Shown in pieces: positions 36,683 through 45,377 of a DNA stretch of 64,000 nucleotides. The position numbers and the translations under genes were made by a program. Numbering within the stretch: position 1 is the first letter of the stretch; every line of letters starts with the position of its first letter. The DNA comes from Roseovarius autotrophicus. Its GTDB lineage: Bacteria > Pseudomonadota > Alphaproteobacteria > Rhodobacterales > Rhodobacteraceae. The notes below the pieces were generated by a model, which was not told the origin of the DNA, ran no database searches, and saw nothing but the letters and a program-made list of their open reading frames with translations. The stretch is from positions 62,001 to 126,000 of the forward strand of contig NZ_JAGQDH010000006.1 in NCBI RefSeq assembly GCF_018069895.1, read 5' to 3'.

Positions 36683-36784
36683 CAGCCGCCTCACGGCGAT
36701 GTTCACGAAATGTCAGGATTTATCGGCGCAACATTGCCTATATTGAACGGGCGCGATCTGCGCGTCTGACCAGACAGGTGAGCC

Positions 36785-37900
36785 ATGCCCTGGCGTGACT
36801 GGACACGGGCTATATACGATTGGCTGCGCCCCGGCCCGACCGAGGAGCATACCGCCTTTGGCCACAGGCGCGGGCCGGTCAACCATGTGCTGATCCTTGA
36901 CGGCACCATGTCCACCCTCGCTCCGGGGTTCGAGACGAATGCGGGCCTGACCTACAAGCTCTTGCGCGAGGTGGCGGGTTCGGATCTGTCGCTGTTCTAC
37001 GAGGCTGGGATCCAGTGGAGCGACTGGCGCGCCACCGGGGATATCATCCTCGGGCGCGGCATCAACCGGCAGATCCGGCGTGCCTATGGCTATCTCTCCA
37101 GCCGCTATCGACCCGGCGACCGGATTTTCCTTCTGGGCTATTCGCGCGGGGCCTATGCAGTGCGCTCACTGGCGGGCGTGATCGACCGGATCGGCCTCTT
37201 GCGCGCGGAGGGGGCGACAGAGCGCAACGTGCAGATGGCCTATCGTCATTACCGCTGCCACCCAGACAGCGCCGCTGCGCGGGCCTTTGTCCATGCCCAT
37301 TGCCACGCCCATACCCATGTCGAGATGATCGGCGTCTGGGACACGGTCAAGGCGCTTGGCCTGCGCATTCCGATCCTCTGGCGCTTTCGCGCCGACAGGA
37401 ACGGGTTTCACAATCACCACCTTGGCCACACAACGCGGCACGGCTTTCATGCGCTGGCACTGGATGAGACGCGGCGCGCCTACACGCCGGTGCTGTGGGA
37501 GTGTCCCCCGGGCTTTGACGGGCATGTGGAACAGGTCTGGTTTCGCGGCTGTCACTCGGACGTGGGCGGGCAGTTGTGCGGGGTCAACACCGCGCGCCCG
37601 CTGGCGAATATCCCGCTGGTCTGGATGCTTGAGAGGATGGAGGCCTGCAAGTTGCCGCTGCCCGAGGACTGGCATGCGCGGTTCCCGATGGATGTGAACG
37701 CGCCATCGGTCGGCACTTGGACAGGATGGAGCAAGATTCTGCTTTTCCGCGGCCCGCGCGTCGTGGGACGCGACCCGTCGGAACGTATCCACGAAAGCGT
37801 GACCGGCCCGTTGCGGCAGGGCGGGCGCGGCCCGCGCCTGACCGGACGATTAAAGGAGGCGGCGGACCTGTCCTCGCCGCGTCTCACCCGGGACGCATGA
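36785..37900 (+). CDS. DUF2235 alpha/beta-hydrolase domain protein
   Basis: The 371-residue protein carries the DUF2235 domain (T6SS phospholipase Tle1-like hydrolase). NHVLILDGTMSTL near residue 35 is the family's N-terminal Asp motif. The nucleophile elbow GYSRGAYA is near residue 120. IGVWDTVKALG and WFRGCHSDVGGQL supply the acid and base. No signal peptide, VgrG or immunity gene is nearby, so a secreted-effector role is not supported. A housekeeping lipase or esterase is more likely. Its 3' end overlaps the thioesterase gene by 17 bases. Confidence 0.85.
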   Translation: MPWRDWTRAIYDWLRPGPTEEHTAFGHRRGPVNHVLILDGTMSTLAPGFETNAGLTYKLLREVAGSDLSLFYEAGIQWSDWRATGDIILGRGINRQIRRAYGYLSSRYRPGDRIFLLGYSRGAYAVRSLAGVIDRIGLLRAEGATERNVQMAYRHYRCHPDSAAARAFVHAHCHAHTHVEMIGVWDTVKALGLRIPILWRFRADRNGFHNHHLGHTTRHGFHALALDETRRAYTPVLWECPPGFDGHVEQVWFRGCHSDVGGQLCGVNTARPLANIPLVWMLERMEACKLPLPEDWHARFPMDVNAPSVGTWTGWSKILLFRGPRVVGRDPSERIHESVTGPLRQGGRGPRLTGRLKEAADLSSPRLTRDA

Positions 37901-38363
37901 CAAGGCAAGTGGTCGAGCCCGTAGCGTAAACGCGCCCATCCTCTACGCCGCGCAGTTCGCCCATGGCGACGGCGGTCGAGCGGCCCCTGTGCTGCACGAG
38001 GCCGGTCGCGCGCACGGACAGATCGAGCGGCAGGGCACGGGTGATATTCACCTTGAATTCCAGCGTCGTATACAGTTCACCCTGCGCCAGTTCGGTCATC
38101 ACCGCGCAGCCCATGCAACTGTCGAGAATGGCCCCATACCAGCCGCCATGCACGCCCCCCATCGGGTTCATCGCCTCAAACCGCGCCGCCCCCTCGAACA
38201 CCACCCGCCCGCGCGCCGCCTCTGTGGGCGCAAAGCCAAGCGTGCGCCCGATGGGCGGCACCGGCAGACGGCCAGCGATCATGTCTTCGATGAATTCCAA
38301 CCCGGAGCGCACAAGTATGGCGTCACGATCCGGCAGGTCCGATGGCGAGGTGGCGAAGGGCAT
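37884..38363 (-). CDS. PaaI-family hotdog thioesterase
   Basis: The 159-residue single-hotdog protein has the PaaI-type active-site helix MNPMGGVHGGWYGAILDSC and the strands LYTTLEFKVNITRAL and VYATGSTTCLV. It would hydrolyse acyl- or aryl-acyl-CoA thioesters in the cytoplasm. The start MPFATSPSDLPDRD was chosen by the conserved domain position. Its last bases overlap the convergent DUF2235 gene. Confidence 0.87.
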   Translation of the reverse strand: MPFATSPSDLPDRDAILVRSGLEFIEDMIAGRLPVPPIGRTLGFAPTEAARGRVVFEGAARFEAMNPMGGVHGGWYGAILDSCMGCAVMTELAQGELYTTLEFKVNITRALPLDLSVRATGLVQHRGRSTAVAMGELRGVEDGRVYATGSTTCLVMRPG

Positions 38364-38429
38364 GGCGGGGCCTTTCCTGAGCACGACCCCTCTTTGGTAA
38401 GCGGTTCCGCCACAAGGAACAACTGCAAC

Positions 38430-38456
38430 AAAAAACCCCGGCCGAACGGGCCGGGG
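38430..38456 (-). terminator. Intrinsic terminator of metF
   Basis: On the minus strand a CCCCGGCC/GGCCGGGG stem (8 bp, 5-base loop) is followed by six T residues. A second hairpin (GCGCGACC/GGTCGCGC, 38463-38482) stands between it and the metF stop. Confidence 0.88.
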
Positions 38457-38496
38457 CAAATGGCGCGACCGAGGGGTCGCGCACAGGGAACGATGC

Positions 38497-39363
38497 TCAG
38501 GCGACGTCGCGCAGCGTGACTTTCGGCATCACACCGAGCGCGTGGCACACGTCGCGGGTCAGTTCGGGGCGGTTGAGCGTGTAGAAATGCAGATCCTCCA
38601 CCCCGCCCTCGATCAGGTCGCTGCACAATTCGGTGCAAAGCGCGGTGGCCAGCAGATCGTGGCGGTTGTCGCGGATGGCCTTGTCGAAGGCGTCATCGAG
38701 CCAGGCGGGCACGGTGGTGCCGCAGGACAGGGCGAATTTGCGCGCACCGGACCAGGTTTCGATCGGCAGAATGCCGGGAATGATCGGCGCGCTTATCCCC
38801 GCCGCCGCACAGGCGTCGCGGAAGCGAAAGAAGGTTTCGGCCTCGAAGAAGAACTGCGTGATCGCCTCTGATGCGCCCGCGTCGATCTTGCGCTTGAGCC
38901 AGTCGATATCGGCCTTCTGATCCTCCGCTTCGGGGTGTTTTTCGGGATAGGCGCCAACGCGGATGGTGAATTTGCCGGTGTCCGCCAGTGCCGCGATCAG
39001 CTCGCAACTATTGGCGAAACCTTGCGCGTGGGGCGTGAACCCGTCCGAGCCCTTGGGCGCGTCGCCCCGCAATGCCACGATCTCGCGCACGCCGGCGGCA
39101 TGGAACTGTTCGGCGATCTCCAGCGTTTCGGCGCGGCTTGCGTTCACGCAGGTAAGGTGCGCCGCGACATTGAGGCCGGTGGCCTTGTGCAGGGTGCCCA
39201 CGGCCTCGCGGGTCAACTCGCGGGTGGTGCCGCCCGCGCCATAGGTGACCGAGACGAAGCGGGGCGCGAGAGGGGCGAGGGCATGGATCGTGTCCCAGAG
39301 GCGGAACGATGCCTCAAGCGATTTGGGCGGGAAGAACTCGAAAGAGACGCGCGGCGTTTTCAT
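38497..39363 (-). CDS. metF: 5,10-methylenetetrahydrofolate reductase
   Basis: MetF reduces 5,10-methylene-THF to 5-methyl-THF for methionine synthesis, using FAD. The 288-residue protein begins MKTPRVSFEFFPPKS, the family N-terminus (with the catalytic Glu in FEFFPP), then FVSVTYGAGG, HLTCVN, ALRGD, and FFEAETFFRF with PIIPGILPI. It is transcribed away from a MetR-like regulator, and a MetR-type box lies between them. A strong terminator follows. Confidence 0.96.
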   Translation of the reverse strand: MKTPRVSFEFFPPKSLEASFRLWDTIHALAPLAPRFVSVTYGAGGTTRELTREAVGTLHKATGLNVAAHLTCVNASRAETLEIAEQFHAAGVREIVALRGDAPKGSDGFTPHAQGFANSCELIAALADTGKFTIRVGAYPEKHPEAEDQKADIDWLKRKIDAGASEAITQFFFEAETFFRFRDACAAAGISAPIIPGILPIETWSGARKFALSCGTTVPAWLDDAFDKAIRDNRHDLLATALCTELCSDLIEGGVEDLHFYTLNRPELTRDVCHALGVMPKVTLRDVA

Positions 39364-39420
39364 GATCGGACATCCTGCGGAAAGGGGTCTGTTGAGCCTC
39401 TTGTTGCAGGCGCGCCCCTG

Positions 39421-39433
39421 TGAGACAACTTCA
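39421..39433. promoter_or_regulatory. MetR-type box between metF and the LysR regulator
   Basis: TGAG-ACAAC-TTCA differs in one base from the MetR consensus TGAA-N5-TTCA and sits in the 103-base gap between the divergent genes. Confidence 0.5.
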
Positions 39434-39466
39434 TATAATTCATGGTGAGAATGAGGATCGCTAATA

Positions 39467-40393
39467 ATGCACATCGAGTTTCGCCACCTCAAGACGATCC
39501 GCGCCATCCACCAGGCGGGGGGGCTCGCGCGGGCGGCGGATATTCTGCACATCACCCAATCGGCGCTCAGCCATCAGATCAAAGGGTTGGAGGATCAGAC
39601 CGGGGTGGAGCTTTTCGTGAGGCGTTCCAAACCCTTGCGCCTCTCTGCCGCCGGTCATCGGCTGCTGCGCCTGGCCGAGAAGATCCTGCCCGAGATCGAG
39701 GCGCTGGAGCAGGAATTCGAGGGGCTGCGCGAGGGCAGCGCCGGGCGGCTGCATATTGCCATTGAATGTCACGCCTGTTTCGAATGGCTCTTTCCGGTGC
39801 TGGAGCGGTTTCGCAAGACCTGGGGCGATGTGGATGTGGACATCCGGCCCGGTCTTGCCTTTGACGCACTGCCCGCGCTCCAAAAGGAGGAGGTGGATCT
39901 GGTCATCTCCTCCGATCCCGAGGACCTGCCCGGCATCAGCTTCAAGCCGCTGTTCGATTACGAACCGGTTTTCGTGGCCTCATCTCAGCACCCGCTAGCG
40001 GCGAAGCCCTATGTGGAGGCGGCGGATTTCCGCGAAGAGGTGCTCATCACCTACCCGGTGGACCGCTCGCGCCTTGACGTGTTCACCGAGTTGCTGACCC
40101 CCGCCAAGGTCGAGCCGCGCAGCATCAGGCAGGTGGAGCTGACGGCGGTCATCCTGCTTCTGGTGGCGTCAAATCGGGGGGTGGCGGTGCTGCCCGATTG
40201 GGTGGTGCGTGAGGTGCGCACAAGCTCGGATTACGTTACCCGCCCGCTGACGGCGGAGGGCAAGACCAAGCGCCTCTATGCCGCGATCCGCGATGATGAC
40301 GCAGACAAGCCCTATATGGCGCATCTCTTGCGGTTGGCGCGAGAGATTCCCGTGCGGCTTCAGCGGGGCGAGACGGCCAGCGCCGAGAGGTGA
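39467..40393 (+). CDS. metR: MetR-like LysR-family regulator
   Basis: The 308-residue LysR-type protein has the N-terminal HTH (IHQAGGLARAADILHITQSALSHQI), the linker helix, and an effector domain with CHACFEWLFPVLERFR, characteristic of MetR. It is divergent from metF, a classic MetR target, and a MetR-like box lies between. MetR uses homocysteine as co-regulator in enterics; that is assumed here. Its 3' end overlaps the convergent XRE regulator by 34 bases. Confidence 0.88.
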   Translation: MHIEFRHLKTIRAIHQAGGLARAADILHITQSALSHQIKGLEDQTGVELFVRRSKPLRLSAAGHRLLRLAEKILPEIEALEQEFEGLREGSAGRLHIAIECHACFEWLFPVLERFRKTWGDVDVDIRPGLAFDALPALQKEEVDLVISSDPEDLPGISFKPLFDYEPVFVASSQHPLAAKPYVEAADFREEVLITYPVDRSRLDVFTELLTPAKVEPRSIRQVELTAVILLLVASNRGVAVLPDWVVREVRTSSDYVTRPLTAEGKTKRLYAAIRDDDADKPYMAHLLRLAREIPVRLQRGETASAER

Positions 40394-41220
40394 TCAGGCA
40401 GGGCGCGCGCGGTGATCTCAGCCTCGCGCACCAGCGCGTCGAAGTGCAGCGAGAGCGCCTCGACCCGTGCGTTGTCGCGGAACACCAGATAGTTGCGGCC
40501 GATATAGAGCACCGCAAGAAGCGGGCCAAAGATCGTGATCGGCGCGGAATAGAGCCGGTGCGCGTCGAAGAGATAGAGCCGCAGGCGGGGATAAAGCTGG
40601 CGTGCGACCGTGATCAGGTGGTCAAGCTGTGCGCGGCGCAGATCGGCGGGCAGGTCGCGATAATAGCCCTCGCCACGGGCGAAGCTCTCGATCTCGTGGA
40701 GCGGCAGAGCGATCTCGTAATCCGAGCGCGCGGCACGCATCCAGGCCATGCGGTCCTCTGACGCGCCGATGGCCTGATCGGCAGAGCGCCCGAGCGAGGG
40801 CGCGTATTCCCATTGGAGCATGGCGCGGGTCTTGAGCATGTCCGGAAGCGCCGCGGGAACGTGGCGGATCTTGTAGCCCGCCGCCTCCTTGTGCCACTGG
40901 AAGATCTGCTCATCCACCAGCGCGCGCGGCGCCTCGGTCAGCGAGAGCGAATTGGCCAGCATGTCAGCGGCGGTCTCGGGGCGCGCGGTCAGGCCAAGCA
41001 GCCAGTCCGCCGAGACCCCGAGCGCGCGGGCACATTCCCCCACCACCTGCGCATTGGGCAGGCGGGCTCCCGCCCCCTTGAGCAGTTGCGAGATGGTCGA
41101 GCGATCCACGCCGATGGCACGGGCAAGCGCGCTCTGGTTGGTAGCGCGCAGGTGCATCGCCTCGTCGAGGCGCGTGCGGAAGAGCTCAGCGCGGATACGT
41201 TTGTCGATATTATCAGACAT
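40360..41220 (-). CDS. XRE-family HTH regulator with large unknown C-terminal domain
   Basis: The 286-residue protein starts MSDNIDKRIRAELFRTRLDEAM. The HTH follows (NQSALARAIGVDRSTISQLLKG, residues ~25-60). The remaining ~210 residues (LVDEQIFQWHKEAAGYKIRHVPAALPDML ... LDHLITVARQLYPRLRLYLFDAHRLYSAPITIFGPLLAVLYIG) form a conserved-looking but unnamed effector domain. Neighbours are metR (overlapping tails) and a divergent DUF2061-desaturase pair. Its target and ligand are unknown. Confidence 0.8.
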   Translation of the reverse strand: MSDNIDKRIRAELFRTRLDEAMHLRATNQSALARAIGVDRSTISQLLKGAGARLPNAQVVGECARALGVSADWLLGLTARPETAADMLANSLSLTEAPRALVDEQIFQWHKEAAGYKIRHVPAALPDMLKTRAMLQWEYAPSLGRSADQAIGASEDRMAWMRAARSDYEIALPLHEIESFARGEGYYRDLPADLRRAQLDHLITVARQLYPRLRLYLFDAHRLYSAPITIFGPLLAVLYIGRNYLVFRDNARVEALSLHFDALVREAEITARALPDHLSALAVSPR

Positions 41221-41325
41221 ATGGTGATTAAACTCACATTTGATGGCTAAAGTTAACCATTCTCGCAATTCCCGATCAACCGAATCTCGATCATTCTCCC
41301 TCAAGCTCAACGAAATGGAGGAAAG

Positions 41326-41532
41326 ATGGAGACGCGGATGCGCAGCATCGTGAAGGCGGTGATCTGGAACATGATCGGCCTGACGGTCATGGCGCTTGTT
41401 GGTTTCGCAGTGACCGACTCGCTGATGGCGGGTGGCACGATGGCGGTTATCAACAGCGTGATCGGCTTTGCCACTTACCTGATTTACGAACGCATCTGGG
41501 CGCATGTTCACTGGGGGCGCTGTCATGGATAG
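41326..41532 (+). CDS. DUF2061 small membrane protein
   Basis: The 68-residue protein has two hydrophobic segments (VIWNMIGLTVMALVGFAV and GTMAVINSVIGFATYLIY) and ends in YERIWAHVHWGRCHG, the DUF2061 pattern. The family sits in the inner membrane; its function is unknown. It starts after a good GGAGG site. Its last 8 bases overlap the start of the fatty-acid desaturase, so the pair is translationally coupled. Confidence 0.85.
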   Translation: METRMRSIVKAVIWNMIGLTVMALVGFAVTDSLMAGGTMAVINSVIGFATYLIYERIWAHVHWGRCHG

Positions 41533-42424
41533 GGCGCGGGTGGAATGGCCAACGCTGGCGCTTCTGGCCGCGACCTATGCACTCTGGGCGCTGGGCACGA
41601 CATGGGCGGCGGCGCAGTGGTTGCCGCTGGGGATTGTCCTGGCGGGGCTCGCCATCGCGCAGCATTCCTCGCTTTGCCATGAGGCGCTGCATGGCCATCC
41701 GTTCCGCGCGCGGTTCTGGAACGAGGCTTTGGTGTTTCCGTCGCTCTGCCTCGTGATCCCCTACGGGCGGTTCCGCGACACGCATCTCGCGCATCACCAC
41801 GAGGAAATCCTGACCGATCCCTATGACGACCCCGAATCGAATTACCTCGATCCGGCGCATTGGGCGCGGCTGCCCGATTGGGCGCGCGCGGTGCTGCGGG
41901 CGAACAATACGTTACTGGGGCGGATGGTGCTGGGGCCTTTCGTGGCGCAGGTGGCTTTTCTGCGCGCCGACTGGGCGGCGATCCGGGACGGGAACCGGGC
42001 GGTTCTGCGCGCGTGGGCATGGCATGTGCCGGCGGTGGCTCTGGTGCTGGCCTGGGTCGCGTTCACCCCGATTCCGCTCTGGGCCTATCTGGTATCGGTC
42101 TGGCTGGGCTTGGGCCTGTTGAAAATCCGCACCTTCCTCGAGCATCGCGCGCATGAACAGGCGAGCGGCCGCACGGTGATCATCGAGGATCGCGGGCCGC
42201 TGGCACTATTGTTTCTCAACAACAACCTGCATGTGGTCCATCACATGCATCCCGAGGTGCCGTGGTATCGCCTGCCCGCGCTCTATGCCGCCCGGCGCGC
42301 GCATTATCTGAAACGCAACGGCGGCTATCGCTACCGTTCCTACGCCGAGGTCTTCCGCGCCCATTTCCTTTGCGCCAAGGATCCGGTGCCACATCCGCTC
42401 TGGACAGGCGAGGGGATTCCCTGA
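41525..42424 (+). CDS. Fatty-acid desaturase-family membrane protein
   Basis: The 299-residue integral membrane di-iron enzyme has three histidine boxes, CHEALHGH (near residue 57), HLAHHHEE (~85) and HVVHHMH (~235), with four or so membrane segments. The family includes acyl desaturases and carotenoid hydroxylases/ketolases. The spacing and short length fit a lipid desaturase/hydroxylase, but the substrate cannot be told. It is coupled to DUF2061 upstream. Confidence 0.88.
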   Translation: MDRARVEWPTLALLAATYALWALGTTWAAAQWLPLGIVLAGLAIAQHSSLCHEALHGHPFRARFWNEALVFPSLCLVIPYGRFRDTHLAHHHEEILTDPYDDPESNYLDPAHWARLPDWARAVLRANNTLLGRMVLGPFVAQVAFLRADWAAIRDGNRAVLRAWAWHVPAVALVLAWVAFTPIPLWAYLVSVWLGLGLLKIRTFLEHRAHEQASGRTVIIEDRGPLALLFLNNNLHVVHHMHPEVPWYRLPALYAARRAHYLKRNGGYRYRSYAEVFRAHFLCAKDPVPHPLWTGEGIP

Positions 42425-42464
42425 GCGGACTGGCCAATCCCCGCGATCCGCGCCATGAAAGCGC

Positions 42465-43367
42465 ATGGAGCCGTGGATCACCCTCTCGATTGCCGCCGCC
42501 GCGTTTCAGACGCTGCGTTTCATGCTGCAAAAACATCTCAGCATGGGCGCGCTGAGCGCAGGCGGGGCGACGCTGGCGCGGTTTCTCTATTCGGCACCTT
42601 TCGTGATGGCGCTGGCGGTCGGATACCTTTTGGCCATCGGCGTGGCGTGGCCCGGCTACACACCGCTCTTCTGGGCCTATGCGGTGGTGGGCGGGGTGTC
42701 ACAGATCCTGGCGACATGGGCGGTGGTCGCACTTTTCGCGGAGCGAAATTTCGCCGTCGGCATCGCCTTCAAGAAGACCGAAGTGGTGCAGACCGCTATT
42801 GTCGGGCTGATCGTTCTCGGCGACCGGCTGAGCATGGCCGGGGTGGGCGCGATCCTTCTGGGCCTCGTCGGCGTGCTGCTTCTGTCGCAGACGCCAGGGC
42901 TTGCGGGGCGATGGTGGCGGCGGATCGGGGCGCGCGCGGCGTTTCTCGGCCTTGCTTCGGGGGCGTTCTTCGCCGTCTCGGCCGTCGGCTATCGCGGTGC
43001 GACCCTGGAGATCGCAAGCGACGATCCCTTCCTGCGCGCCGCGCTCTCGCTGGTGGTCGTCACCACGATGCAGGCGCTGGTTCTCTCGCTCTGGCTCGCA
43101 TGGCGCGAGCCGGGACAGGTGGCGCGCGTCGCGGCGGCCTGGCGCACGGCCATATGGATGGGGCTGGCGGGGATGGGCGGAAGCCTGTGCTGGTTCACCG
43201 CCTTCACGCTTCAGAACGCGGCGCTGGTCTTTGCGGTGGGGCAGGTCGAGGTGATCTTTTCGCTCGCCGCCTCTTGGCTGTTTTTCAGCGAACGACTCAG
43301 TGCGCGCGAAGGCTGGGGAATCGCCCTTGTCACCCTTTCAGTGATCGCAGTGGTGGCGCTCCGTTGA
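42465..43367 (+). CDS. EamA-family transporter
   Basis: The 300-residue membrane protein has ten predicted helices in two EamA repeats (first half ending LVGVLLLSQTPGL, second half ending VIAVVALR). Substrate unknown. It starts 40 bases after the desaturase gene and may belong to the same transcript. Its last 38 bases overlap the tail of the convergent NUDIX gene. Confidence 0.85.
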   Translation: MEPWITLSIAAAAFQTLRFMLQKHLSMGALSAGGATLARFLYSAPFVMALAVGYLLAIGVAWPGYTPLFWAYAVVGGVSQILATWAVVALFAERNFAVGIAFKKTEVVQTAIVGLIVLGDRLSMAGVGAILLGLVGVLLLSQTPGLAGRWWRRIGARAAFLGLASGAFFAVSAVGYRGATLEIASDDPFLRAALSLVVVTTMQALVLSLWLAWREPGQVARVAAAWRTAIWMGLAGMGGSLCWFTAFTLQNAALVFAVGQVEVIFSLAASWLFFSERLSAREGWGIALVTLSVIAVVALR

Positions 43368-44043
43368 GCCTCAGGAACAGGCTCTCCTCGTCATCGTTGC
43401 GAAAGAACGGAACCGAGGTGGGCGGCGTGCGATCATGGGCGCGCGCTGCCACCTCGGCCAGAACCACCTCGGTGATGAAGGGCAGATCGAAATGGCGCGC
43501 CTCGGGCAACGGGATCCATTGCAGGTGGCTCAGTTCCTCGCAGGCGGCGGAAAAATCGTCCGGGTCGCCGACAAGGGCCTCGGCATGAACCAGAAAGAAA
43601 CGCGCGTCGAACCGGCGCGGGCGGCCCGGCGGCGTGATGGCGCGAAAGACGAATTGCAGCGCATCCGCGCGGGGCACGAGGCCACGGGCGGCGAAGCCCT
43701 GCCAGTCGGGCGGCACGTCGCCGGGCCACGCGCCAGGCAGTCCGAGGGCAAGGCCGGTTTCCTCCCACAACTCGCGGATCGCGGCGGCGGCGATGGCGTG
43801 GGCGAGATCGGCCGCGCTTTCCTCGCGCAGACGTTCGGCGCAGAGATCTGGCAGCGGACAGGCGAGCGGCACCCCGGCATCGCCCGGATCAACCGCGCCG
43901 CCGGGAAAGACGAACTTGTTGGGCATGAACACTGCGCTTGCCCCGCGCTGCCCCATCAGCACATGCGGCACGCCCGCGCGCTCGTTCAGGACTATGACGG
44001 TGGCCGCATCGCGCACCGGTACATCTTCCCTGGTCTTGTCCAT
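43330..44043 (-). CDS. NUDIX hydrolase
   Basis: The 237-residue protein has a Nudix fold with the box core AAIRELWEETGLALG near residue 90; a long insertion separates it from the leading FPGGAVD motif, as in the NUDT7/NUDT19-like (CoA- or nucleotide-diphosphate-cleaving) branch. It would hydrolyse a nucleoside diphosphate-X compound. The upstream DUF983 gene lies on the same strand, 24 bases away. Confidence 0.88.
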   Translation of the reverse strand: MDKTREDVPVRDAATVIVLNERAGVPHVLMGQRGASAVFMPNKFVFPGGAVDPGDAGVPLACPLPDLCAERLREESAADLAHAIAAAAIRELWEETGLALGLPGAWPGDVPPDWQGFAARGLVPRADALQFVFRAITPPGRPRRFDARFFLVHAEALVGDPDDFSAACEELSHLQWIPLPEARHFDLPFITEVVLAEVAARAHDRTPPTSVPFFRNDDEESLFLRLNGAPPLRSLKG

Positions 44044-44067
44044 CTTGAATCCCCTTCCGAGCGGGGC

Positions 44068-44460
44068 TCAGTCCTGCGCGCCGAACCCGTGCATCCGCTT
44101 GGCCCATTGCAGCCCGACAATGGCCCCCTTGAGCCGGGGCAGAAGGTAGAGCGAGAGCGCGATGGTGCCAATGGCGAAAATGGTGAAGAGCACGAGCGGC
44201 TCTGGGCGCCACGTCTCGAACACGATCATCAGGAGCGGAGCCATGAGATGCCCGACGATGAGGATCGTCAGATAAGCCGGGCCATCGTCGGCGCGATGAT
44301 GACTGAGGTCTTCCTGACAGACCGGGCAATGATCGCGCACGGTGAGATAGCTGCGCAGGATCGGGCCGGACCCGCAATTGGGGCACTTGCCTTGAAACCC
44401 ACGCCACATGGCGGGCTTGACCGGGCGATCGGCCTCGGCGGTGAGCGTGGTGTCGCGCAT
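44068..44460 (-). CDS. DUF983 membrane protein with zinc ribbon
   Basis: The 130-residue protein has an N-terminal zinc ribbon (CPNCGSGP ... CPVCQED), then two membrane segments (YLTILIVGHLMAPLLMIVFE and LVLFTIFAIGTIALSLYLL) and WAKRMHGFG at the end, the DUF983 signature. The family is common in Alphaproteobacteria and is often found near cytochrome oxidase or NUDIX genes; function unproven. It precedes the NUDIX gene and is divergent from mtgA. Confidence 0.88.
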   Translation of the reverse strand: MRDTTLTAEADRPVKPAMWRGFQGKCPNCGSGPILRSYLTVRDHCPVCQEDLSHHRADDGPAYLTILIVGHLMAPLLMIVFETWRPEPLVLFTIFAIGTIALSLYLLPRLKGAIVGLQWAKRMHGFGAQD

Positions 44461-44606
44461 GACTGTCCCCTTTGATGGTGGCGTTAACATGAGGCGACGC
44501 GATGGAAATTTGAAGATGACAGCCTGTCCTTGCGGCGCCATGTCGCAAATCCGCACCCTGCAAGCAGGGTGTTTTGCCCCGGCGCATTGACGGCTATAGC
44601 TGGGCC

Positions 44607-45320
44607 ATGGCACGGGCGCGCAAAAAATCAGCAAAGGTCGGGCGGGTCAGACCGCTGGCATTCGTGCGGCGATGGGTGTTGCGGGCGGTGTTGGCCGCCG
44701 TCGTGCTTCTGGCGGTCCTGATCATTGGCTACCGCTGGGTGAACCCGCCCACCACGATCTATATCTGGCAGGAAGGGCGGCGCCTTGGCGGGGTGGCACA
44801 GGACTGGGTGCCGATGGCGCGGATCGCACCGGTGATGGCGCGCTCTGTCGTGGCGGCGGAGGATGCGAATTTCTGTCTGCACTGGGGCTTTGACATGGGG
44901 GCGATTCGCACGGCCATCGCGGAAGGGTCGGGCCGCGGCGCCTCTACGCTCAGTCAGCAGGTGGTCAAGAACGTGTGGCTCTGGCATGGGCGCAACTGGG
45001 GCCGCAAGGCGCTTGAGGCGATGATCACGCCGGTGATGGAGACAGCCTGGCCCAAGCGGCGCATGCTTGAGGTCTATCTCAACGTGGCCGAGTTCGACGA
45101 AGGGGTTTTCGGCGTCGAAGCGGCCGCGCGGCATTATTTCGGAGTGAGCGCCGCCGACCTGAGCCCGGTGCAGGCGGCGCGCCTTGCCGCCGTGCTGCCC
45201 GATCCCAAGGGGCGCTCGGCCAGCCGCCCGACGGAGCGCCAGCGCCGCCGCGCCGCACGGATCATGGATGGGGCGGCCACCATCGCCCGCGACGGTCGCG
45301 CCGCCTGTTTCGAGGATTGA
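44607..45320 (+). CDS. mtgA: Monofunctional biosynthetic peptidoglycan transglycosylase
   Basis: The 237-residue enzyme polymerises lipid II into glycan strands at the inner membrane. A basic N-terminus (RARKKSAK) precedes one membrane anchor (~25-50). The GT51 domain follows: VVAAEDANFCLHWGFD holds the catalytic Glu, then GASTLSQQVVKNVWL and RMLEVYLNVAEFDEGVFGVEAAA. There is no transpeptidase domain, so it is MtgA and not a class A PBP. It starts at the ATG at 44607; a TTG 33 bases upstream is less likely. Confidence 0.95.
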   Translation: MARARKKSAKVGRVRPLAFVRRWVLRAVLAAVVLLAVLIIGYRWVNPPTTIYIWQEGRRLGGVAQDWVPMARIAPVMARSVVAAEDANFCLHWGFDMGAIRTAIAEGSGRGASTLSQQVVKNVWLWHGRNWGRKALEAMITPVMETAWPKRRMLEVYLNVAEFDEGVFGVEAAARHYFGVSAADLSPVQAARLAAVLPDPKGRSASRPTERQRRRAARIMDGAATIARDGRAACFED

Positions 45321-45377
45321 ATCCCGCGCCCGAAGCGGGCATTGAGGGGCAATTCCCGTGTTCTGCGCAGGTGACCG

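Noticed and set aside
36785..37900. DUF2235 as a type VI secretion effector
   Set aside because: There is no VgrG, PAAR, adaptor or immunity gene nearby. The neighbours are housekeeping genes.
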